From Phialophora verrucosa (lineage: Eukaryota > Ascomycota > Eurotiomycetes > Chaetothyriales > Herpotrichiellaceae): a DNA stretch of 64,000 nt. Below are positions 32,801 through 44,600 of the stretch, one piece after another. The stretch is from contig MSED01000001.1 in NCBI GenBank assembly GCA_002099365.1, positions 2,666,001-2,730,000 on the forward strand, given 5' to 3'. The notes under the pieces are model-generated. The model made no database searches. It was not told the origin of the DNA and saw only the letters and a program-made list of their open reading frames with translations. Made by a program: the position numbers and the translations under genes. Within the stretch, counting starts at the first letter, position 1. Each line of letters begins with the position of its first letter.

Positions 32801-34720
32801 CAGTCTGTGGGTCTCGATGGTAGTGTCGCGTGATTTGACACAGCTACCATCAGAACAAATAGCACCAATGTTCGAGGCCTGTCCCACTTGCCCAAGTACC
32901 CGAGGGCTGGTGATCAGGCCAGTCGGGCCGGCAGGCTGAAGACCCTGGAGAAATGGGTCATCGCGTGTAAAGGTATGCCTCAGGAGAAGCCTGGAGTCAA
33001 GCTTTGAGCGCCCTGTACTGGCTGCCATCAGGAAGGCTGTCGTCCCATGTCGTTACGGCTGCGATGACTGGTACCAGTTATACCATTCTGCACCGACAGG
33101 CTCGAATAACGCGCGCGCCGGGGAAGATGCTCGTCTTTGGTTCAAATTGGGCAATGTACACCAAGTGATGATGGCAGTGAGCATGTAGGGTCAGCTTGGA
33201 ACTCATATGCAGGGTCTTATGTAGAGTTAGTGTCCAAGCCATACATCGGCTATGCGGGTTAGGTTGAGCCACTTCGAGACATTTGTCCTTCCGCATTGCT
33301 GGGAGTGTCGTTTATTCCTTTTGATCCCACAGCGCCGAACACACCGGTCCATTTCCAGCAGCAGTAAACCAAAAAGGCCAAAAATGAAAAGAACTGTTGA
33401 TTAGGATGAGACGCCTGGGCGAGGGAGAGGCCCTGGAAATGTTCTCGGCGGCCGCGTGAATGATGCAATAGAAGGACGTTACGTCCTAACGGAGGTCCTC
33501 ATGCAATCCGCAGTGGTCTTATACTGGGCCAACTCCCCAAATTCAGTGGCAGTCTGAGCAAGGCGCTGCGCGTAATCGCACAGTAGTTGTTAAATGTAAA
33601 ACGATACCCACATTTTGTTGGAAGAATCTTGCGTGGATTACTCCCTCTGGAGGTAGCATAGGATGGAAACGAGGGTATGCTTGGGAAGATTGCTGTGGAT
33701 AGAACCGGCCGGCCGAACACTGGGGACCAGCGATGCTGGAAGCGGAAAGCGGAAGGGCACCTATTTTTTGAAGAAAGGCTGAGTCGGTCAGTCAGTTGTC
33801 AGAGTCGCAATCATGCCCGGAGACGGAGCTGGTGACTTAACTTAGGTGCCGAGGGTTGCTTAGGATTGCTGAGGGTGGCGAGTACCCAGAGCAGGCTTCC
33901 CATGGATATGTGCAAATGACGGTACAAAGCAGCCGGGTACAGGTACGACGTGGTATTTGCGGATACGTGCGACTCGTTGCAGTGAACAGTCAGAGAATAG
34001 TCAGCAGGTGTTGAAAGAAGAGGCTTGTCACCTAAACAGGCAAATAGTCCGGAGCCACGGGAAGCTTAAACGTCGCAGGCGACAGAAGAGGTGAGGGCAG
34101 GGTGAGGGCAGAGTGAGGGCAGAGTGAGGGCAGAGTGAAGGCAGAGGGAAGACGAAAGGGGAAAATGTGGTCAGCCAAGAGAAGCGGTGGATTGGGTGCG
34201 GCGAGAAACTTGACTCGAGAGCCGGCGGACGCAGTCGGCCGAGCGAGTCGCGCCTGTAACTGTTACCACTGGGCAAGGCCATCGCCAAGCCAAGCGAGAC
34301 GGGGCGTGAGAGTACTGGTATTAGCCATTAGCTAAGAAATTGCTAATCCACGCATCGATTTTTCACCAGCCCTTCTCTTTTCACTGATTCCCCAATCGTC
34401 GCAGATTCACCTCCATCACACTTCTCCTTATTACTCATCATCCGGAGCCTGACCACGCTGTTGCCCTTCAAGTTCGCCCCCTTCTCTCGCGGCCCACGGC
34501 TCGACTGCTGACTTAACATTTCGTCAATCCGCCCTTCCCTCCTGCGGCGTCGCATTCGAAACCATCTCCTCCCAAGAGTTTGCGCGCGCCTGCAACTCAC
34601 ATAACGATCTTCGCTCCATCAGGCCTCAGCCAGGACTTGTCACCTGTTCGCGTCGCTCGCCCAGCACTCCACTCGCATCCCCGCGAAACACAGTCCACCA
34701 CCGTCGACCGAAAGAAGGTT
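29807..34720. other. 4.9-kb gene-free region upstream of kapC
   Basis: No open frame here has a recognisable product. The longest are a 199-codon minus frame at 29796-30395 and a 232-codon plus frame at 31085-31783, neither protein-like. The region is not AT-rich and shows no terminal repeats or transposase remnants. It ends in an 11-bp tandem repeat at 34090-34147. It probably holds the carboxypeptidase 3' UTR and extended regulatory DNA of kapC. Confidence 0.45.
34090..34147. repeat. 11-bp tandem repeat (GAGTGAGGGCA)
   Basis: About five consecutive copies of an 11-bp unit with minor variants (first copies begin GGTG, last has GAAG). It lies about 570 bp upstream of the kapC start codon. 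Confidence 0.8.
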
Positions 34721-36420
34721 ATGCAACCGGCACTCGCTCCTCGCACGGCTAGCTCTCCTTCAACCATGCCTCAGGTAAGCAGCCAAGAACACCCTGGCCC
34801 TTACTCAGACTCCTGCTTCGTGCGGTTCCCTCGATGCCCGTTCCAGCGGTCTTCGTCCAAGGTAACTGGAATTTTGAGATGAACTTGGAACCCAGAGCCC
34901 GTCACATCCATCCTACATCATCCCGTCGCATGACTACAATCATCAAGAGGAACGCTGGTGTTCGCTTTGCATCCTGCCTTCACCTTGTCAAGGCATCGGT
35001 GCCTGGCTCCATCTCTCTGGACTCCTCCAAGCCTCCCCCCATCTGAATCTAGCATCGCTACCTCACGCCCTCCCCACCCAGTAAGTTTGGCAAAGAGTGA
35101 TTCTGACCCATTTGAGCAATAGGACCTTGTCAAATCCGACCACCGTACGTATAGTAATCCTCGACCCACTCTGCGCGCGCTCTCTGCGGCCTGAGTCCCT
35201 CGTTGCACACTATTCCTTCTCAGGGCTTCGGCACTGTGCCCTAGCCAATTCCTTCTGCTTCCACTCAACCCCCCTTGTCGTTCTCCTCACACACTACTGC
35301 CCGCTGCCTATCGCCGATGCCGTCCGCTGTACTCATACAGTATTGATACCACGGTTTGATTGTGTTATCTTACCGTCTCCTGCACGCCTGCATCATTTGT
35401 CCTGTTCCACAAGAAGCAGGGGTGTCGAACCACCCCCCCCCCCCTCACCCCAGTCTGCCCTTTCCGTCACATACATATATCCTCCAAGAACCACCACCTC
35501 TACCCAGCCTTGTCTATTCGTAACCTTGTTGGACTTGGAACACTCTGTCTCGCGCCTGGACCGTTTGTGTCTTCCATTCATACAACTGATCGAAATACAC
35601 ATCCCCCTGTACCATCACACACTCCATTACATCATGACCTCGATCACTCAGTTACTTTCACCTTGGCCGGTCTCTAAGCATTCTATAGTTCTGCGGGAGC
35701 AACACTACCCTCCGCCGCCTCAACCACTGTCAGACCACATGGATTCCATGCCACATCATCAACCTTCCTCTCCCCAGGATCCGTCCCATAACGATGCAGT
35801 TACTGGCAGTGCTGAGAGTGACGGTGGTGAGAACGGCGGTGACGGCCGCAAAGGTTATGGAAAGCGCGAATTGAGCACAAGCAAGAGAGCTGCTCAAAAT
35901 CGGGCCGCCCAGGTAAGCCTTGTCAACCGATCGAGGCGACTTGTCGCACTGACCTTGGATACAGAGAGCCTTCCGACAACGAAAAGAAGGCTACATCAAG
36001 AAACTCGAAGAGCAAGTACGAGACTACCAGGTTCTCAGCGAAAACTTCAAAGCGGTGCAAGCTGAAAACTATCAACTCCGCGACTACATCATCAACCTTC
36101 AATCTCGATTACTAGAATCACAGGGCGAAGTTCCACCCCCACCAAGTAACGTCGACGGGCTGCAACCCGGCAAAGCCGGACCCTCGCAGCAACCGGGCAC
36201 GTTGCCCCGATTGTCAGAACTCGGTGCGATCGGCCAGACGCAAGACGGCATCAACAGCTTGCATCAAGAGCCTCATCGGACCGGGCTATATCCGGATCCC
36301 ACATATTCTGAATCTCCTGTCACTAAGCGCGCCAGGACGGGATCGGCCGACATGACTCCATCTCAAGCAGCACTGCAAGGACCGAACATTCTCTCTCAGC
36401 AATCCGCGGGCGCTCGGTAA
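34721..36420 (+). CDS. kapC: bZIP transcription factor KapC
   Basis: This is a Pap1/Yap-type bZIP regulator. Best model: exons 34721-34774, 35652-35912 and 35965-36420, giving 256 residues. The upstream start MQPALAPRTASSPS matches the N-terminus I know for KapC (MQPALAP). A strong CAG|GTAAGC donor follows at 34775. The large first intron (about 0.88 kb) has several phase-0 acceptors (before 35652, 35679 or 35700), so that junction is uncertain. Another donor at 34862 is also in phase. The 52-bp second intron cuts the basic region, joining SKRAAQNRAAQ to RAFRQRKEGYIKKLEEQV. The basic region has the NxxAQxxFR pattern of the Pap1 class. A leucine-zipper helix with YQLRDYIINLQSRLLESQGE follows, and then a disordered C-terminus with a basic KRAR patch. 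A later ATG at 35634 could start a shorter form. Confidence 0.8.
35433..35444 (+). repeat. C12 homopolymer in kapC first intron/leader
   Basis: A run of 12 C residues lies inside a strongly pyrimidine-rich stretch, within the predicted first intron of kapC (or the leader of a shorter transcript). Confidence 0.85.
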
Positions 36421-39400
36421 CACTGGCTGGATTGTACTTTGGCACGAAACTGGGAATTGAATGACTCGGGGCGTTTTGGCTCGGCATGGTTTCTTACGAG
36501 GGCATCTGTCCAAGGTGTTGAAGGGCGGGCTTCTGGTCCAGGCAGGGGCGGACCATTGCTGTACTGATCACGGACCGTTGGGGGCCGGCTACGGCGTTCA
36601 AGGAAGACAAAGTGGGTGGCATTCGTCGAGTGTCGAGCAAGGGAGCCCCCGATGCAATCGTCTATTTCAGAAAGACCTGGCAAGGTCTCAGCAGGTTAGA
36701 GCTGACCAAGGCTGGAGACCACTGTATTTGCTAGCTGGGATACTGCCACAGCGTTATGGAGTATCTTACCTGTAGTACCGCGAAGTTTGTAACCAGCAAA
36801 TGTACAAGAATTTGGGCCGGTCAGTCAACCAACCGATGAGGCGCGGGGTGTGACAGGCGCACAAGTATTACCGTGCATGAAGCCTGCCGAATTGAGCATT
36901 GACATAGTCAGCTTCGGAGAGTTTCAGTGAGGCTTCCCTGGGACGAGACAAGCACGCCAGCCTTGACCCCTTGCGGGCGCTCTCTTGTTCCTAAGTCCGG
37001 ACGAAATGCCATGGCTATTAGTGATCGTGATGGCGACAGCACCAATCAGCGCGAGGCCAAGGGATCATTTAAGGCTGTCGTGTCCCGCGTGTCAATCCAT
37101 GCAACTCTGCTCCTGGCAGTCGTCAGAAGTACGGGACCGTCCAGGAATCCGTCAGAGGCCGGGGGTGTGGTTGGGCGCGGTTGGGGCAGCGCCGACCTAC
37201 GGGTCCCCACGCCGTGTGTGGGACGCGGCCGATGAGCACGAGAGCTAAGCCTCTGGAGGGCAAGAGTATTACGATATCTGCCTTCACGTTTAGGCACGGA
37301 GAACGAACGGGCAGCGCGCCACGACTCCATAATAGGAGACTCGTACTCCAATCGGCCGGGAAGATGACTGCGATAGCGCCTACCCAATACTGCACACGGA
37401 TATCTGATGGATCAGCAAGGATGGATATGTCAGCGGGCGTCGTGGAATAGAGTACTCGTACGGCGAGGCAGACGACGTGAAGCTCCAGACGAATACGCGG
37501 CGCTCCCTTCCAATTGCTTGCACACAACGGATTGAAGGGAGCCGTCGGGCAAGGCCGGCACGACTCCCAGGTGGCTGCGGGTAATTGTTGAAGTGAGAAA
37601 TTTTCCTCTTCCAGACGTCTGGTGCGCCATGCAACACCACATTCGTACCAGGTCAAGCACGGTTGGTGAGGAGCATCGACGTCGACCGGACAGAATCAGG
37701 GATCAAAATCGGAGAAGGCGAGGTCCTGGTCCTACGGAATCCCCCACACAGATACCCGGTACGTAATGACGACTTTGTAATGCCGCGGATCCACTCTGGA
37801 CAATACGCCCTGCGATCGACGCCTGATTGGATGTGCCAAGCCGGCTCCGAGGGTCCAATCAGAAGAGGTGCTATCTTGACTCCTCTGGAACTAGTTTCTT
37901 GCCATTCACTTTTCTTCCGGGGTGCAACCCCCCCTCGACACAAAGCATCTCCCAGGGCTCCGTATGTTTGTTGCACTTTTGCCTCACCGTCGCGGATCGG
38001 GCCTACCGTCTTCATTTGCCGCTCGGGAAAGCTTCATCGGCCAGCCTCGGATGTTGCGAGTGAGTGCATTGAACGAGTCTCTTCCGCACGACTTCCGTTA
38101 CGTGATGCTCATATTCCTGGTATAACTTTCAGCCCCATTCTTCTTCTTATGTAACGACAAGGATGATGCTCAGGTTTAGCCCTCTGGTGCCTGAACTCGC
38201 TCTCCGAACCGACAAGCGATGCCGATCCCCAAGCATAACCGGAATCTGCGCGCGGGCATCACAACCACGAGGGCGCCCGCGAGAACCTCGAGTCGTGACT
38301 TGCTCCCATCTTTGCCGTTTTCCCCAATGATCGCCCATGCTGCCAATGACTAATGGGCGCCTCGTTCCAGAAGAACTGATGCCATTCTTGCCACAGCCTG
38401 CCTGCACTCGATACCCAGACTCGTACACAGTGATAGCTGTTCCATCTCTGACTGACCCATCTTGTCTCCACGAGGGCTTGCTCCGTTGCACACGACCAAC
38501 CACAAGGCGTTGGACCAGGTACACAGTACATCATCTCATGGCCAATGTCAAAATTAGACGACGTCCGCAGATCAGAGGCTGAAGATGACCAATTTGTCCG
38601 ATCACTGGGGCTCCTTCGCCATCGACTTGACGACATCGCCCCCGATCCTACATCAGCATTATTCCCATACGGCACGTCGATGCGGTTGATCGCAGGGTAT
38701 ACCCATCGATACCGACGTGGGCACTCCATGATATCCAAGAAAAGCCCTCGCAGTCGCTTGGGTGCAGCTCAACGGCACGCACGGTCTTGCCACCACAGTC
38801 AGCTTCTGTATGGCGGCACCAGGCATTGACGCTCATCCGGCGACCGGTCAGGTAATGCGGCTGCGGCATCATGGCGACTCCTGCTGCACGACAGTTTCCC
38901 GTCAAAACCTTAAGTCGTGTCCATCAATCCCGGCCTTCCAACACACTTCCGTTTATGGACATTGGTAAGTACATCGCCGGCTGCATACTGTGCTAGGGCC
39001 AGTTCAGTGCCCAGAAGACTGGCGCCAGGCAGTATTCGGTACTCGTGTCGATACTGCCAGGCAAGGGCGGCTGCACGGCCACAACCGGTGGATGTTGAAC
39101 CCTACCCTAGACATGCCACCTGGATCCCCAATGCCATCGAGCGATGCTCAACAAGGCAAATACATTCGCCATATCGGGAGCCCCGACCTTGAAAGATGAC
39201 CTAACTTCTCACGCGACAAACTTGGCGCCAAGCCAGGAGATTGAGGTCAGATTTCAGACCTAGTTGTGGCCTGTGACAGCCAACGACAAGCCTTGGGAAG
39301 CCCAGTTGCGTCGGGGCTGCTCATCCAAGAGGGAAGTTTCGAGCCTTGAAATGACAAAGCAGAGGCACCACATCCTGAGAGGGGCCAACAGTCACCTGAA

Positions 39401-40862
39401 GTCGTCCGCACAGCACTAGCACAGTCGGGAACCTGTGCTCCCAAGCTGGCTCCAAGTGGCAACTCTTCACTTTCCTGTACCATCCCTTGGTGTCCCTTTC
39501 AGGGCTTTGCACGATTACGATGGATGCGCTGCAGCACTGCAGCACTGCCCCACGTACCCCGACGGTCAGGGATGTGTTTGTGCTGCTTGTCGACGAGGCG
39601 GCGGAACGGCGACCGCAGTCAGGTATTTTCTATATCAAACCTCGGCGCGCTTAGGCGGGACCGGTATCAGCTCTGGAAATACCATACTCCGTGGGTATGG
39701 CGGCATTGGTCGACCGTGACCCCGGACCCTAACAAGCACTGGCATTCCCGATGCCGAATTTTCGCACGTCCGAGAAACAGGCCGAGGAATCTTGGGACGG
39801 CCGGTCGTGCGCGCTTATGGCCAGCCACACAACGCAAGGAAGACGCGCCGGTCGTGCATCGTTTATGCTGCCAAGACCGCGCGAATCAAGAAGGTATTGA
39901 CCTTCCCGTTGGGGGGCTGCACGATCAATCCTGCGGCCGGGGTATAGAGCCCTCGTCATCCTGGACAACGCTCCCAGGATCAACGTCCAGGTGGGTATCA
40001 CGATGAGGGCGTGACGTCGGATGGACTTGGATTCAGAGTGTGCCGTCCCTATGGTGTATTTGGAATGTACTTTTGGGAGGCGGGCCAGTCATCCAGTCCG
40101 ATGAAATGCCCTTAGACCAAACAGTTGATGTCCAATCTGGGATGGGGACGAACCGTGCTCGTCTCACCCCCGACCCTGGAGCTACGGCCGCATTCGAAAG
40201 CCGCATCATGTACCCGCTACCCTGACGGTCCCGGTCTACTACATACACAGCACTGTGAACAAGCGTAGGTTGTATGTACTGTACCACATATGTATAAACC
40301 TGCACAGCCGCATCGCTTAGTCAAACAGTGTCTAAGCACCGCGCTGCCTCTTCCAGATGCGGGAATCAGCGCTAAGCTTCGCATCCTTCCTCTCCCCTTC
40401 TTCGGACTACGAGTCAACAGGGCGGTAGTACGAGTAATCTGGCAAAACAAAGAATGCAGTCGGTCCCGTCCCGTCTAGAACCCCCAGCTTCGGCTCAGGC
40501 CCTCAGACCACCAGCGTCAACCTTGTCGGACTAACCCCCCCGGGACGGACAGATCCTTCTTGGTGCGTTACGGTGTGGCGGCTTGATTCGACGGTTTGCT
40601 GGTGAGATGGCTCCTGCCTTACGTTCCAGTAGTAACCAGATCTAGGGATCACCGCTTTGGGCAATGCTTAATTACTGTAGCATATCGCACCTGCGCCATA
40701 CTATGTACATTACGGTGGACAGGACACCTGCGACCACAGTCATACCATCCGAGTTACTATGTACTATGGTTAGTATGGCCAGCCTCCACCGAGTGTAGAG
40801 CACTCGGTCCTCCGCCCCTGCATACATTGTACTGTGTCAAGTGCAAACACTACTGAGTTTGC

Positions 40863-40882
40863 TGGTGGTGGTGGTGGTGGTG
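40863..40882. repeat. (GGT)n trinucleotide repeat
   Basis: Between six and seven tandem GGT units inside the gene-free region. Confidence 0.85.
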
Positions 40883-41171
40883 CGGCCGGCTTATGGCTGA
40901 TGGGCATAACCGCGAGGCAAGTCACCGATGATTGCCAGAACTGAACCTTGGGCTGCGAAGGGGGCTCGGTTCGGCGGTAGACACGGTTTGTCAGGAATAC
41001 TACAGTACATATGTACACCGCAGGTCATACGACATGACGACTCATTCGATACATCAGACACCGTACACCGTACACCCCCATACCTACACCGCATATACAT
41101 ATTTGTACACAGGACGAGGGAGGCGGGTATGTAGGTGGTCTGATCTACATATGTACACTGCATCCACTGCA

Positions 41172-41203
41172 CCTGCGTGCCTACCTGCCTGCGTGCCTAC
41201 CTA
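41172..41203. repeat. imperfect CCTGCGTGCCTA repeat
   Basis: A CCTGCGTGCCTAC unit occurs twice with a CCTG spacer, grading into CCTACCTAT. It is a tetranucleotide-derived simple repeat. Confidence 0.7.
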
Positions 41204-41652
41204 TCTAACCTGCATCGCTATATTGCCGGGTTGAAGATGCAAATGGGAAAGTGAGTGAGTAACCAACTAACCGTGTGCATACATCCCAGCGCGCAAGGCC
41301 CGAGCACAATGTACATGTCCATTTCACATGTCACGTTCCTGCCATGCCATGTCATTCATTGTCCTGTCATCTCTCACTAATTGATAATGGTCTGTATTCG
41401 AGACACGCGGGATTCGAGACGAGAAGAACGAGCGCAAGGCTTATTTATGTACGATTGTCTCCTCCGCGGTCAGTACCGCGTACGGGCGAAGGACTGTGCA
41501 AGGTCGCATTATCCTACACTGTCCATGTATCCTACTGTACCGCGACATCCGTCTCGTTCGGGCAAGTCGCTCCGAGCGTACCGAGTACAGAGGATGAGTA
41601 GAGCAGTCCCGAGTAAAGACACACCATGTAGGATAATTCTCTGAGTCGACTA

Positions 41653-41676
41653 AGTCAGAGTCAGAGTCAGGGTCAG
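41653..41676. repeat. (AGTCAG)n hexamer repeat
   Basis: About four AGTCAG-like units, the last degenerate (GGTCAG), followed by further GTCAG copies to 41688. Confidence 0.75.
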
Positions 41677-44600
41677 ATTCAAGTCAGTCTGTGCCTCCGT
41701 CTCCGACTCCGCGTCAGCGTCTGTCTCTCTGGCCAGCCTCCCGAACCCGAGATACTATGTATGTCCGTACTGCACTCCGTCCATAGTCGTCGGTGCGGCG
41801 GATTGGGAATGAGGGTTCAAAACAACGACACACTGTACCGCGTACGCACTTTCACTCTTCGGCACTGGTGTGTACTTGGATGATAATTATGTAGCGCCTA
41901 CCGCCTTTGCTGGCTTCGATCTGAAGCAGAGCAAGAACAGAAATCGAGAATTATCACCTATTTATCGGTTGTGTGCTGGTGCTGGTGCTGTTGCCTTGAT
42001 CCAACCCGCTTGGCCAGCGAGGCTGGATAGACGGGGGGGAATCGACTTGACTTTCGGCAGTAAGTGACTTACTACAGTGACTTGGTTGAAAATTGATGAT
42101 CCATCCATCACGGAGAGTCTTACCTCACGCCATCGACTATACGAGCGCGCAAGATAAAACTTGACCAAACACCGCGCCCGGGATGGTCATCATTGATCAA
42201 ATCTGTGTGCGGACGTTACGGAGCGCTTGTGGTGACACGACTGGATTGACGAGAGAGGGATCCTCTCCTCCTCCTCCACACCACTCCCTTCCTTTTCCAA
42301 TTTCATGACACGAAGGGCCTAGGACACGGCCCAGTCGTCGTTGTTTGAGGCAGAGAATCTCCCGTCCACGTACATACCACGGTACGTACACGGGCCTGGA
42401 ACTTTCCTCTAGACGGATTGGGGTGCGCGCCTGAAAATGATCGGAGAAGTCTGGATCAAGCAATTCGGGATTTCGAAGCATGCGACGCATCTCTGGCGGA
42501 AAGACACGGGTCTTGGCGGCATCGCTGGATCAGTGAATCTGGTGGAGATGGCGATGCCGGCGAGATGGGGTGGCTCTCACTGACTCAAAGTCACTAGTAC
42601 CTCACCGTGCACACGAGCCAGGACGTTGAAGTATTTTCTATTTCGGGGTGGCCGGCGTTTCCAGGGTTCGACGATACGAGCGAGATGCCTGAGACCCCTA
42701 CCTCGTATAGAGAATGGCTACGCGCGTGGGAACGACTCCAAACGTCTAGACCTCTTCACCTGCATTTGTTCAGGCGTCCTGCTTTCGTTGTCTCCTCATT
42801 GATGGTTTGCATGTCTGGACAGGCACACCTTCCCGAGTGAGGGAATCTCGTTCCTGATTGTAGTTGGGTCGCGTTCAACTAGGACTCAGAAGCGACCGTT
42901 CCAGACGCAAGGGCGAGGCGCCCCCAATAATCGAATCTATCCGCCGTCTTCCGACTCCCCAGGCCACCTGACTGATGGATTAGCAAATCATTCCCATCCT
43001 GGTAGGGAGTAATTACGTGTACTGTAGGGTTGCAGATGGTCCTGAATCCCTTTTCGATGGAACCACAGCTGAACGGAGTAGGCCCTGACTGAGTATCTGC
43101 ACTAAGGCCGTTTGTACGTAGGTCACAAGAACGTTCGTACGGAGTGGCGTGAGGGAGCCTGCTCTGAAGTTGACGGGCACAAAAGCAGGCACCGGCTCGC
43201 TTATCGAAAGTCTCACGATTCGCTGTGCGATCAGCAAACGGTCCAGCCTCGCTCACGGTCTTGGTCATCCATGTTTCGCTCGCCAATCCTTTTGCGGAAG
43301 TCCAAGGACTACTGGGACGGGAGACCAGCATGATGTGGAGAGCCTACAGCCCACGTTCGGGGGGTTTACACCCAGCATACCACGTACTACATCCCAAGTC
43401 CAGATGCTCCTGCCAGCGGGTAATTCCTCGGGGCGGATTCCCACTGGGCTCGCACTTTTGGAGGACTGGATACAGCTGTCTTGGCGAGGAGTCTAGTCAA
43501 ACTTGCCACACGCAAAAGTCGTATTCTCGCCGGCTGTCGGTGGCTGTACTTTTACGCAGTCAGTCTTAGGTTTTGGCGAGGTCGCCGGTGAGTGCGTATC
43601 TGGTCGCAAGAACAGTCAAGACTGCGAGGAGAGGCTTGGGTCGCCGTGGAGCCCAGAATGTCATCCTATCTCCGAACCGGTTGCCTGTTTCAACCGCTTG
43701 TGCTTTGACAAAGCAGCACCCAAGAATCCTTCGCACACGGTTCCAAAGACATCAGGTTCGGGAGAGTACTCGAGTCAGCGGATTAAGGAAGACACCCGGA
43801 CGGAATCTTCGGCGCAAGTCACGGTGCGCAACTATTGCAGTGGTCATCTTGACAATGATCTAGATCTCAATGCTCGTCACCACTAATTAGATCACCAGTG
43901 TAGCCGGAGGAGGGCGTGTTTAAGAGATGGTGTCCCATTATTTACTTGTGCAAGGCTGAGCGAAACATCCACATGATCTGTGGCATTGATGAATTGTTTC
44001 CGTCACAGCGCAGATACTGGACTTACACACCACGAGCCTCCTAGGTGTATCTTGGGCTGACCTCAGATGGACTCCGTGAAACTCTATTCGTACCATGACT
44101 ATCTGTGATGGAAGAACTTTTGTTCCTGTCAGACCCTCTCTTCCAAAAGACAGCTGGATGCCCTCAGTGCTCCTTCGCTGCGTCGTCTGGGATAGGAAGG
44201 CCGGTTTACGTCAATGGATCAAGGGCTTGGGTCGCTTGCTGCAGGCTTCTCCGCATTCTGTCGCCAGGCTGGAAATGGCTCAAAGGCTGAATCAGCCGGT
44301 CGCTTGGATGCCCTCAAGAGAATCGCGTGTTGAACTCTCCAGTGGCACTCGGTCAACACTGCCTGGTTAGACTGGATTCGATAAGTGTTGCTCCCACATG
44401 TGGAAGGAAGTCCGTGCAGCGTGTGGTTGAGCGATGGAAACAACTTGACCCAAGCACTTACGTATTGCAGGTGAAAGCTTCTCGTGTGCTGGAAGCAAGA
44501 CGCTGTCGCTGAAGGACAATCCCGACGTTGATCTCAGCTCAGTGGGATTCGACACCCATGCGAGATGGTCCAGGGTTCGTGCTTGGGGGGTGAGGTTTGA

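Noticed and set aside
35634..35912. ATG at 35634 as the sole start of kapC
   Set aside because: It is in frame, but the upstream MQPALAP exon with a strong donor matches the known KapC N-terminus better. It is kept only as an alternative start.
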